A DNA stretch of 61,410 nucleotides from Cupriavidus sp. YR651. Its GTDB lineage: Bacteria; Pseudomonadota; Gammaproteobacteria; Burkholderiales; Burkholderiaceae. Positions 54,739 to 61,410 of the stretch are shown here, piece by piece. A model generated the notes under the pieces. That model was not told the DNA's origin and did no database searches. It saw only the letters and a list, made by a program, of their open reading frames with translations. The DNA lies in NCBI RefSeq assembly GCF_900101625.1, contig NZ_FMYZ01000004.1, forward strand, positions 1-61,410. Direction: 5' to 3'. The stretch's first letter is position 1. Each line of letters opens with the position of its first letter. A program made the position numbers and the translations under genes.

Positions 54739-55211
54739 GCCGGGGCCGATTCGGGGAACAGCAGCGCGTGGACCGCATCGGGCAGCAGCGCGGACACGCG
54801 CACCCATTGCACCAGTCCGCGTGCGTCATGGCGCACCGGACCCAGATACCGTGCATGGGCGGGATCGATGCCGCCATCGACGAACGACGCCGCATCGCAA
54901 CGCAGGGTTTCGGTCGCGTATTCGAGCCGCAACCCCAGCAGGCGCGTTGGCGCATCGCTATCCGCCTCGGGGCGGCGATAGTGCACCAGCGCCGTGCGCG
55001 TGCTGGTCCGTGCCGCCGCGGGCGTGCCGGTGGCCAGCGCGCTCATGTCGATGACCGGCACGGGCTGCCCGTGCCGGACCATCAGCCCGCTCACCCAGCC
55101 CGGCGCGCCGGGGATCTGTTTCACCGTGGTCAGCGGCAGCACCTCGGCCACCTCCGCGGTGTCGATCGCGTAGTGGTCGGTGCCAATGCGGAACAGCAGG
55201 AACAGTGTCAT
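54735..55211 (-). CDS. wspB: WspB CheW-like coupling protein
   Basis: The 158-residue protein has a CheW fold (FRIGTDHYAIDTAEVAEVLPLTTVKQIPGAPGWVSGLMVRHGQPVPVIDMSAL). It pairs with WspD as the second scaffold in the Wsp signalling array. It starts 33 bases after the wspA end and overlaps wspC by four bases, in the same gene order as the Pseudomonas wsp operon. Confidence 0.93.
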   Translation of the reverse strand: MTLFLLFRIGTDHYAIDTAEVAEVLPLTTVKQIPGAPGWVSGLMVRHGQPVPVIDMSALATGTPAAARTSTRTALVHYRRPEADSDAPTRLLGLRLEYATETLRCDAASFVDGGIDPAHARYLGPVRHDARGLVQWVRVSALLPDAVHALLFPESAPA

Positions 55212-55244
55212 GTCGGGGGAGCGGGGGAGCAGGGCGGGGCTCGC

Positions 55245-56864
55245 TCAGACCCTGAAGCGCGAGACGCCGCTGCGCAGCTCGTTGGCCACCAGCGTCAGTT
55301 CGTCGATGGCCTGACCGGACTGGCGCAGCGATTCCACGGTCTGCTGCGCGGCCTCCGACAACTGCATGAGCGCCTGATTGATCTGCTCGGCACCGCCGGC
55401 CTGGGCCTGCATGCCTTCGTTGACCATCTGCACGCGTGGCGCCAGCGACTGGATCTGGCCGATGATCTGCGACAGCTGGTCGCCCACCTGCGTCACCTCG
55501 GACATGCCGCGGCGGACTTCCTCGGAGAACTTGTCCATGCCCATCACGCCGGCGGCCACGGCCGACTGGATCTCGCGGACCATCTGTTCGATGTCGTAGG
55601 TCGCCACGGCGGTCTGGTCGGCCAGCCGGCGGATTTCCGTGGCCACCACGGAGAAGCCGCGGCCATACTCGCCGGCCTTCTCGGCCTCGATGGCCGCATT
55701 CAGCGACAACAGGTTGGTCTGGTCGGCCACGCGGGCGATGGTGGTGACCACCTGGTTGATATTGCCGGCGCGCTCGTTGAGCGTGGCCAGGCGCGTGTTG
55801 ACCGATCCTGCGGCTTCCATCACGTGGTGCATGGTGGCTTCCATGCGCGACAAACCGACCTGCCCCGTGCCGGCCAGTCCCGCGGTCTGCTCGGCGGCAT
55901 GCGACACCTCGCCCATGGTTCGCACCAGGTCGCGCGCGGTGGCGGAGATTTCGCGCGAGGTGGCGCCGATCTGGGTGGTGGTGGCCGCGGTCTCGGTGGC
56001 CGTGGCCTGCTGCTGGCGCGCGGTGGCGGCGATCTCGTTGACCGAGGTGGTGACCTGGATGGCGGAGCGCTGCGCCTGGCCGACCAGCGACGTCAGCTCG
56101 CCGGACATCTGGTTGAAGCCTTCCTCCACGGCCAGGAATTCGTCGCGGCGTTCCAGGGCCATGCGCTGGCGCAGGTCGCCGCCGCGCATGGTGGTCAGCA
56201 GGGACACGATGGAGCGCATCGGCACGGTGATCGCACGCAGCAGCAGGAAGCCGCAGATCGCGGCGGCCAGCACCGCAATCGCCAGCGAGGCCTCGATATT
56301 GGTCTTGGCGGCCGTCACGGAGCCGACAATGCCGGCCGCCGCGCGGTCGTTGACGGCGTTGTTGTCGTCCACCAGCATCTGCAGGGTCTTGCGGCCATCC
56401 AGCCAGATGTCGTGCGCGCTGCCGCGCAGGGCGGCCTCCGCGGCGGTCGTATCCTTCCATTTGGCCGGATCCAGGTAGGACTGCGCGGCCTGGTCATACC
56501 TGGCGCGAATTTCCCGGAATGTCCGGAAACGGCTGCGATCGTCATCGCGGATGATGGTCGCTTCATACAACTGCTCCAGGCGATCCAGGCGCGTGGTGGC
56601 GTCCCGCGTCTGGGCGAGCAGCCGGGTGCGCTCCGCGCCGTCCTGTGCCGTCACGGTCTGCCATGCCAGGACATAGATCTCGCCCCAGATTCCACGCATG
56701 GCGGCGCTGTAGTTGAGCCCCGGCAGCGCGTCGGTGCGCATGATCGTGGTCTCGCGCTCGATGGCGGACAGGCGGTTGTAGGCCACGACGCTCATCAGGG
56801 TCATGACCAGCAGGATGAAAGTAAAGCTCGCCAGGATGCGCGTGCGAATGGTCCAGTGTTTCAC
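55245..56864 (-). CDS. wspA: WspA methyl-accepting chemoreceptor
   Basis: The product has 539 residues, close to Pseudomonas WspA (about 542). A first membrane helix ([20 protein letters not shown]) is followed by a four-helix-bundle ligand domain, a second helix near residue 190, a HAMP linker, and a signalling hairpin with [27 protein letters not shown]. It has no C-terminal pentapeptide for CheR docking. It starts with GTG at 56864; a later start would remove the first helix. Surface contact is the proposed stimulus. The promoter lies between it and the divergent GGDEF-EAL gene. Confidence 0.94.
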   Translation of the reverse strand: MKHWTIRTRILASFTFILLVMTLMSVVAYNRLSAIERETTIMRTDALPGLNYSAAMRGIWGEIYVLAWQTVTAQDGAERTRLLAQTRDATTRLDRLEQLYEATIIRDDDRSRFRTFREIRARYDQAAQSYLDPAKWKDTTAAEAALRGSAHDIWLDGRKTLQMLVDDNNAVNDRAAAGIVGSVTAAKTNIEASLAIAVLAAAICGFLLLRAITVPMRSIVSLLTTMRGGDLRQRMALERRDEFLAVEEGFNQMSGELTSLVGQAQRSAIQVTTSVNEIAATARQQQATATETAATTTQIGATSREISATARDLVRTMGEVSHAAEQTAGLAGTGQVGLSRMEATMHHVMEAAGSVNTRLATLNERAGNINQVVTTIARVADQTNLLSLNAAIEAEKAGEYGRGFSVVATEIRRLADQTAVATYDIEQMVREIQSAVAAGVMGMDKFSEEVRRGMSEVTQVGDQLSQIIGQIQSLAPRVQMVNEGMQAQAGGAEQINQALMQLSEAAQQTVESLRQSGQAIDELTLVANELRSGVSRFRV

Positions 56865-57113
56865 GGTCGGGTTCGCGAGGATTTTCTTGTTGGGCCGCCT
56901 GGCATGGCCGGCGGCAAGGCGCCATCACCCAGTGGGGGGAACCCTGTTGCGGGTGGCTGGCAATTGCGGCGTAGGGTACTGTAACGCCCCGGTCATTTCA
57001 ACGACGGCTGCCGGCCCGCCAGGCCGCGCCGTTGCGCGCTCGCGCCGAAAAACCGAAGCGCTTGATTTTTCCATGGTTTTCGTCACACTTGCCAAATAGC
57101 TTGAGCGGGAACC

Positions 57114-58466
57114 ATGTTCATCACAACTGATAAGGCAGGGATGGTGGCCAAGTCGGAGGCACAGGCGACTGGCGCTTTGCCGCCGGCGGATATCGATCCG
57201 CTGACCGGCGTGGCCGCCCGCCAGGCATTCTTGAAGCGACTGGAGGCGCGTCTGCAAAGCGAGCCGACGCCGCGCTTTGCCCTATTGCTGATTGGCATCG
57301 ACGATTTCCGCGCCTTCAATGACATGCACGGCCATGCCGAGGGCGATGCCATCCTGCAGCATGTGGCCCGTCGCCTGCGCGATGCGTCGCCGCGCGATGC
57401 CGTCATCGGACGAGTGGGCGGCGACGAATTCGGTGTGCTGCTGACTTCCATCTCGGACCCCACGCTGGTGCGCCATGTGAGCGCCGCCATCCTGTCGATG
57501 CTGTCCGCCCCCCATGAACTGAATGGCCGCCGGCACCACGTGCTGGCCAGCGTTGGCGCCTGCGTGATGCCAGCCGGGGGCGATACCTCGTCCGACGTAC
57601 TGGCCGCCGCCAGCCTGGCGCTGGCCCGGGCCAAGCACGATGGCGGACGCACCATCCGCTTCTTCAAGCCGCAGATGCGCACGGACGTGACGACGCGGCT
57701 GTCGCTCGTCCAGGCGCTGCGCGAGGCCTACGCCCAGCGGCAGTTCGAGTTGCTCTACCAGCCGCAGGTGGATCTGCGCGATGGACGCGTGGTCGGGGCC
57801 GAGGCCCTGATGCGCTGGCGCCATCCCACGCTGGGCCTGCTGACCCCGGCGGCGTTCATCGACGCGCTGGCCGTCAGCAGCGTGGCGGGCGACGTGGGGA
57901 TGTGGCTGCTGCACACGGCTTGCGCGCAGGCCCGTGCGTGGTCGCTGACGTTCGAGGAGCCGCCGCGCGTCGCCATCAACCTGTTTGCCGCGCAGCTGGC
58001 GGAAAGCCGCCTGCTGACCGAAGTGCGCCACGTGCTGCGCGCGCTGGAACTGCCGGCATCCCTGCTCGAAATCGAGATCACCGAGACCATCGCCCTCCAG
58101 CAGGGCGACGAGGTGTCCGACCAGCTCCAGGCCCTGCGCCGCGACGGCGTGACGCTGACCTGCGACGACTTCGGGACCGGCTATGCGTCGCTGAGCTTCC
58201 TCAAGACCTTTCCGGTCGACCGGCTCAAGATCGACCAGTCCTTCATCCGCAACGTCACGCACGATGACGTCGACGCCGCCATCGTCCGCTCGGTGATCAA
58301 CGTGGGCGAAAGCCTGCGCATCGGCGTGGTGGCCGAAGGGGTGGAGACCGCCGAGCAGCGCGACTTCCTGCTGGCCAACCGCTGCGTGGAAGCGCAAGGC
58401 TACTTTTATGGCCGGCCCATGCCGCCGGACCGCCTGACGGATTTCTTGCGCAACCAGCCGCGCTAG
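57114..58466 (+). CDS. Cytoplasmic GGDEF-EAL c-di-GMP enzyme
   Basis: The product has 450 residues. The GGDEF domain (DPLTGVAARQAFL, intact GGDEF) lacks the RxxD inhibitory site. It is followed by an EAL domain with all key motifs: EALMRW, EIEITE, DDFGTGYASL, KIDQSFI and EGVET. Both activities are therefore possible; one may dominate. There is no transmembrane segment or sensory domain. It is divergent from wspA across 249 bases and may set background c-di-GMP for the surface response. Confidence 0.92.
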   Translation: MFITTDKAGMVAKSEAQATGALPPADIDPLTGVAARQAFLKRLEARLQSEPTPRFALLLIGIDDFRAFNDMHGHAEGDAILQHVARRLRDASPRDAVIGRVGGDEFGVLLTSISDPTLVRHVSAAILSMLSAPHELNGRRHHVLASVGACVMPAGGDTSSDVLAAASLALARAKHDGGRTIRFFKPQMRTDVTTRLSLVQALREAYAQRQFELLYQPQVDLRDGRVVGAEALMRWRHPTLGLLTPAAFIDALAVSSVAGDVGMWLLHTACAQARAWSLTFEEPPRVAINLFAAQLAESRLLTEVRHVLRALELPASLLEIEITETIALQQGDEVSDQLQALRRDGVTLTCDDFGTGYASLSFLKTFPVDRLKIDQSFIRNVTHDDVDAAIVRSVINVGESLRIGVVAEGVETAEQRDFLLANRCVEAQGYFYGRPMPPDRLTDFLRNQPR

Positions 58467-58477
58467 ACCGCCTTCGC

Positions 58478-58499
58478 CGCACCGCAGCAGCGCGGTGCG
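58478..58499 (+). terminator. Terminator-like hairpin after the GGDEF-EAL gene
   Basis: CGCACCGC and GCGGTGCG form a perfect 8-bp stem with loop AGCAGC, 11 bases after the stop codon. There is no following T-run, so it may act with Rho or protect the transcript's end. The remaining bases to 58846 hold no supported gene and are extremely GC-rich. Confidence 0.5.
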
Positions 58500-58846
58500 T
58501 CAGCCGCACACCGGTCGCGCCCCAGCAGCGCCTCAGCCGTACGCCAACCGTGCGCCAACCGCGGCAGCGCCGCGTCCGGGCGGTCGTCGGGCGCGTCGTC
58601 CGGCCGCACCTTCCGGCCGCGTCGTCTGGCCGATCTTCCCGAATCTGTCGATCCACCTGCAAGACTTGTTTCCGCCTTTGTCCGGTCCGCGCCGGTAAGC
58701 CCGACGCGCCGGCTTGCGGCCCGGCCCGCCGGGCGGCTCGCGCGGTCGCCCGGGGCCCGCGGGGCCGTGGCAGGGGGAAATATGCGCTTACAAAGTCCGG
58801 TCTGCCGCTGGCGTCCTCCGCCGTTTATCCGTTATAGGGTGACAAT

Positions 58847-58885
58847 ATGATGACGCTCGCCTGGCGGGCGTCCGGAACAAGGTAA
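58847..58885 (+). CDS. Possible 12-residue leader peptide ahead of the FecR/DUF6600 gene
   Basis: ATGATG at 58847 opens a 13-codon frame (MMTLAWRASGTR, stop at 58883) ending six bases before the large gene's ATG. It overlaps a hairpin (GACGCTCGCC against GGCGGGCGTC, 58852-58872) and its end contains the AAGG that serves the large gene. It could couple or attenuate translation, but no obvious ribosome binding site precedes it. Confidence 0.3.
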   Translation: MMTLAWRASGTR

Positions 58886-58891
58886 GACACG

Positions 58892-61410
58892 ATGCAATCC
58901 CTTTTTCGCTTGGCGGCGGGTCGATGGCCCCGCGTGGCTCCGCTGGCCGGGCTCGGCCTGGCCGTGCTGCTGGCCCATGGGCTGGCGCGCGCGCAGGACT
59001 ACGGCCCGCCTGGCTATAACGTGCCGCCGGACTACAACCTGCCGGGCTATGCGCAAGGGCCCGGCGATGCCTCCGTGCTCGGCAATCCCGACGCCGTGGC
59101 GCAGACCGCCGATCCCTCTTCCCGGGTCGCCACGCTGACCGATGTGGCCGGCAACCTGAGCTTTGCCCCGGCCGGATCGGACGAATGGGCTGCCACCGGC
59201 CTGAATCGCCCGGTCACGACCGGCGATCGCCTGTGGGTTTACCCGGGCGGCCGGGCGGAGCTGCACGCTGGCTCCACGGCCGTGCGGCTGGGCGGCGCCA
59301 CCGCTGCCACGGTCCTCAACCTCGACGACAACACCACGCAGATCAAGCTGACGCAGGGCACGCTGCAGTTGCGCGTGCGTGCCTTGCCGCAAGACCAGCA
59401 GGTCGAAATCGATACCCCGAATCTGGCTTTCGTGCCGCGCGAGCCCGGCGACTACCGGCTTGATGTGGCACCGGACGGCAGCACGACACTGGTCAGCATG
59501 CGACATGGCAGTGCCGTGCTCTACGGCGACAGCCGCTCCGTCGAGATGACGCGCGGCCAGCGCATGCGCTTTGCGGGGTCCGACCTGGCCGATGCGGGAC
59601 AGGGCGCGTATCCGGCGCCGGACAGCTTCGACCAGTGGACGGCGGCACGCGATGCGCGCGAGGACGATTCCGTGTCCGCGCGCTATGTGCCGCGCGACAT
59701 GACCGGCTACACCGCGCTGGATGATTACGGCGACTGGCAGCAGGACGCCGGCTACGGCGCGGTGTGGTTCCCGCGTGCCGTGCCGTCGGGCTGGGCGCCG
59801 TACAGCACCGGCAACTGGGTCTGGGTGGCGCCGTGGGGCTGGACGTGGGTCGATGACGCGCCGTGGGGTTTTGCCCCGTCACACTATGGCCGCTGGGCGC
59901 ACTTCGGCAACCGGTGGGGCTGGGTGCCCGGTCCTGTCAGCGGGCGTCCGTGCTATGCGCCGGCGCTGGTTGCCTTTGTCGGCGGCGCCTCCGCGACCAT
60001 CCGCATTGGTGGCGGCCCGGGCGTGGCGTGGTATCCGCTCGGACCGCGTGACGTTTACCGGCCGGTGTACCGCGCCAGCCCGGGCTATATCACCCGGATC
60101 AACAACGTGACGGTCAATCGTTTTGGCGACCGGGGCGATCGAGGTGATCGCGATCGGGACCGCTGGGCAAATCGCAATGTGCCGGGTGCGATCCACGGCA
60201 TGCCGGCGCGCAGTTTTGTCGAGGGCCGCCCGGTGCCACGTGGCAACCAGCGGGACGAGTGGCGGCACTTGCCGATTGGCGAGGGTGGCCATGGCGCGCC
60301 GCCGATGGCGCCGGTGAAGACGAGCCTGGTCGGCGGTGCGCCGGTGCGGGCCTTGCCGCCGATGGCGCGTGAAGGATTCGAGCGTCAGGCAATCGCCGCC
60401 CGACCGCCGGGTCGCGTGGCGCAGGATGATCTGGCGCGGCGGTTTGCCCGCGAGGGGGGCACGGCTGGCGCCGGGCCTGCATGGCGCGGTCCGTCGCCGG
60501 CATCCCGGCAGGAAGCGGACCGGCGCGGACGGCAGCAACCGACGCAGGGCACGCCGTGGCAGCCGGACGTTCGCCTGAGCCAGGCGGCGCAGGCGGCACA
60601 CGAACGTCGGGGGCAGATCGGACGGAATGACGGACGGAATGGCCAACCCGGTCAAAACGGCCAGCCTGGTCAAAACGGCCAGCCGGGCCAACCCGGGCGC
60701 GACGGCCAACCCGGCCAGCCCGGACGAGATGGGGCGCGGGCGTTTGTCGGCCAGGGTGGTTCACCGGGCGACGACAACAGCCGCGGCTGGTCCACGCGTC
60801 CGGACCAGATGCGTGGCTTGCCGCCGGAAGCGCAGCGTCAGCAGCAAGCGCTGCAACGGCAGCAACTGGATCAGCAGCGACAGTTCCAGGAGCAACAGCG
60901 TCAGTCGTCGGATTTCCAGCAACGTCAGCAGCAGGCGCTCCAGCGCCAGCAGCAGGATCAGCAACGGATAGAGCAGCAGCGGCAGGGGCAGGATCAGCAG
61001 CGTCGCCAGCAGTTCGACCCGCAACATCAGGCACAGGACCCGCAACGCCAGTTCCAGGATCAGCAACGCGAATCCGCGCAGCGGCAACAGTTCGACCAGC
61101 AACGGCAGGCGCAAGACCAACAGCGTCAGCAGATGGATCAGCAACGGCAGGCGGCGCAGCGTCAGCAGCAGTTCGATCAGCAACGGCAAGCACAGGAGCA
61201 ACAGCGCCAGCAAATGGATCAGCAGCGGCAGGCGGCGCAGCGTCAGCAGCAGTTCGACCAGCAACGGCAGGCGCAAGACCAACAGCGCCAGCAAATGGAT
61301 CAACAGCGGCAGGCGGAACAGCGCCAGCAGCAGTTCGATCAGCAACGGCAGGCGCAGGAGCAACAGCGCCAGCAGATGGATCAGCAGCGGCAAGCGGCGC
61401 AGCGTCAGCA
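58892..61410 (+). CDS. Exported FecR/DUF6600 protein with collagen-like and Gln-rich repeats (partial at window end)
   Basis: The frame is open for 839 codons to the window edge with no stop. After a signal peptide (about residues 1-35) comes a FecR-like domain (about 79-226: VATLTDVAGNLSFAP through VEMTRGQRMRF). A DUF6600 segment follows near 276-345 (DDYGDWQQ, GWAPYSTGNWVWV, GWTWVDDAPWGFAPSHYGRW). A short collagen-like run of G-x-y triplets (GQPGQNGQPGQPGRDGQ) lies near residues 580-610. From about residue 645 the protein is Gln/Arg-rich with a 27-residue repeat. AAGG precedes the ATG. It is probably an envelope or surface protein; its function is unknown. Confidence 0.88.
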   Translation, partial: MQSLFRLAAGRWPRVAPLAGLGLAVLLAHGLARAQDYGPPGYNVPPDYNLPGYAQGPGDASVLGNPDAVAQTADPSSRVATLTDVAGNLSFAPAGSDEWAATGLNRPVTTGDRLWVYPGGRAELHAGSTAVRLGGATAATVLNLDDNTTQIKLTQGTLQLRVRALPQDQQVEIDTPNLAFVPREPGDYRLDVAPDGSTTLVSMRHGSAVLYGDSRSVEMTRGQRMRFAGSDLADAGQGAYPAPDSFDQWTAARDAREDDSVSARYVPRDMTGYTALDDYGDWQQDAGYGAVWFPRAVPSGWAPYSTGNWVWVAPWGWTWVDDAPWGFAPSHYGRWAHFGNRWGWVPGPVSGRPCYAPALVAFVGGASATIRIGGGPGVAWYPLGPRDVYRPVYRASPGYITRINNVTVNRFGDRGDRGDRDRDRWANRNVPGAIHGMPARSFVEGRPVPRGNQRDEWRHLPIGEGGHGAPPMAPVKTSLVGGAPVRALPPMAREGFERQAIAARPPGRVAQDDLARRFAREGGTAGAGPAWRGPSPASRQEADRRGRQQPTQGTPWQPDVRLSQAAQAAHERRGQIGRNDGRNGQPGQNGQPGQNGQPGQPGRDGQPGQPGRDGARAFVGQGGSPGDDNSRGWSTRPDQMRGLPPEAQRQQQALQRQQLDQQRQFQEQQRQSSDFQQRQQQALQRQQQDQQRIEQQRQGQDQQRRQQFDPQHQAQDPQRQFQDQQRESAQRQQFDQQRQAQDQQRQQMDQQRQAAQRQQQFDQQRQAQEQQRQQMDQQRQAAQRQQQFDQQRQAQDQQRQQMDQQRQAEQRQQQFDQQRQAQEQQRQQMDQQRQAAQRQ
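61088..61410 (+). repeat. 81-bp tandem repeat inside the terminal gene
   Basis: Four units of exactly 81 bases (27 codons) start at 61088, 61169, 61250 and 61331; the last is cut by the window end. Each encodes a QFDQQRQAQ-D/E-QQRQQMDQQRQ-A-A/E-QRQQ-like block. Units alternate between Asp and Glu at one position, suggesting a 162-bp higher-order period. All unit lengths are multiples of three, so copy-number change keeps the frame. Confidence 0.9.

Noticed and set aside
58467..58846. Arg/Pro-rich frames after the GGDEF-EAL gene
   Set aside because: They arise from GC-skewed sequence with hairpins and have no start signals or plausible domains.
60761..61393. Leu-rich minus-strand frame of 210 codons resembling a membrane protein
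   Set aside because: It is the complement of the CAG/CAA-rich repeat tract; Leu codons are simply antisense Gln codons.
61088..61410. CRISPR-like reading of the 81-bp repeats
   Set aside because: Units are contiguous with no spacers and keep one coding frame, so this is a coding minisatellite, not an array.

Overview
The window looks like chromosomal DNA of a high-GC betaproteobacterium of the Burkholderiaceae, most probably Cupriavidus or a close Ralstonia relative. The evidence is the rrn operon tail (23S 3' end, then 5S), GC-rich third codon positions, a catalytic-domain-I type PHB depolymerase, TctA/TctB carriers, a complete Wsp system, and an alcaligin-like operon that could exploit 2-hydroxyputrescine, a polyamine typical of betaproteobacteria. 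Genus is inferred from gene content; no database comparison was possible.

Layout. 1-330: end of an rRNA operon and its terminator. 481-8700: a six-gene minus-strand operon for an alcaligin/putrebactin-type dihydroxamate siderophore (alcA, an MFS exporter, alcB, alcC, alcD, alcE). It is preceded by a PvdS/OrbS-like iron-starvation sigma factor gene. An iron-starvation (IS) box fits 16-bp spacing upstream of alcA, and a Fur-box candidate lies upstream of the sigma gene. 9075-20290: a small secreted protein, a tripartite RND efflux operon, a porin, and a DHA2 exporter with its MarR regulator. 20447-25575: an isolated cobB, an orphan NarL-type response regulator, a LysR regulator, an AT-richer gene-poor stretch, a lone IS3 OrfA and a small secreted protein. 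26164-33688: a PHB depolymerase, an MHS transporter, a large AsmA/DUF748 protein, rubredoxin and a pair of tiny membrane proteins, one only 54 residues. 34005-40749: a four-helix membrane protein, a caa3-type cytochrome oxidase operon (II-cyt c, I, two subunit-III-like genes, IV) and a DUF2252 protein. 40911-47863: an aldehyde dehydrogenase, a MATE exporter, TctB/TctA without TctC, a PadR-like regulator and a DUF4397 lipoprotein. 48180-58466: the complete wspABCDEFR surface-sensing/c-di-GMP operon on the minus strand, with a divergent GGDEF-EAL gene. 58892-end: a long exported FecR/DUF6600 protein with a collagen-like stretch and an 81-bp tandem repeat, still open at the window edge.

How the parts work together. 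The sigma factor, IS box and siderophore operon form a self-consistent iron-starvation module, but neither an AraC-type alcR nor a TonB-dependent receptor is present. The Wsp array (WspA receptor, WspB/D couplers, WspC/F adaptation enzymes, WspE kinase, WspR cyclase) should turn surface contact into c-di-GMP. The adjacent GGDEF-EAL enzyme may tune the same pool.

Most of the window is ordinary core or accessory metabolism. The least explained items are the repeat-rich terminal protein with its 12-codon leader ORF, the tiny membrane-protein pair at 33303-33688, the secreted DPYTQG-repeat protein, and the lone transposase-like gene in the AT-richer zone. No clearly new multi-gene system could be demonstrated.
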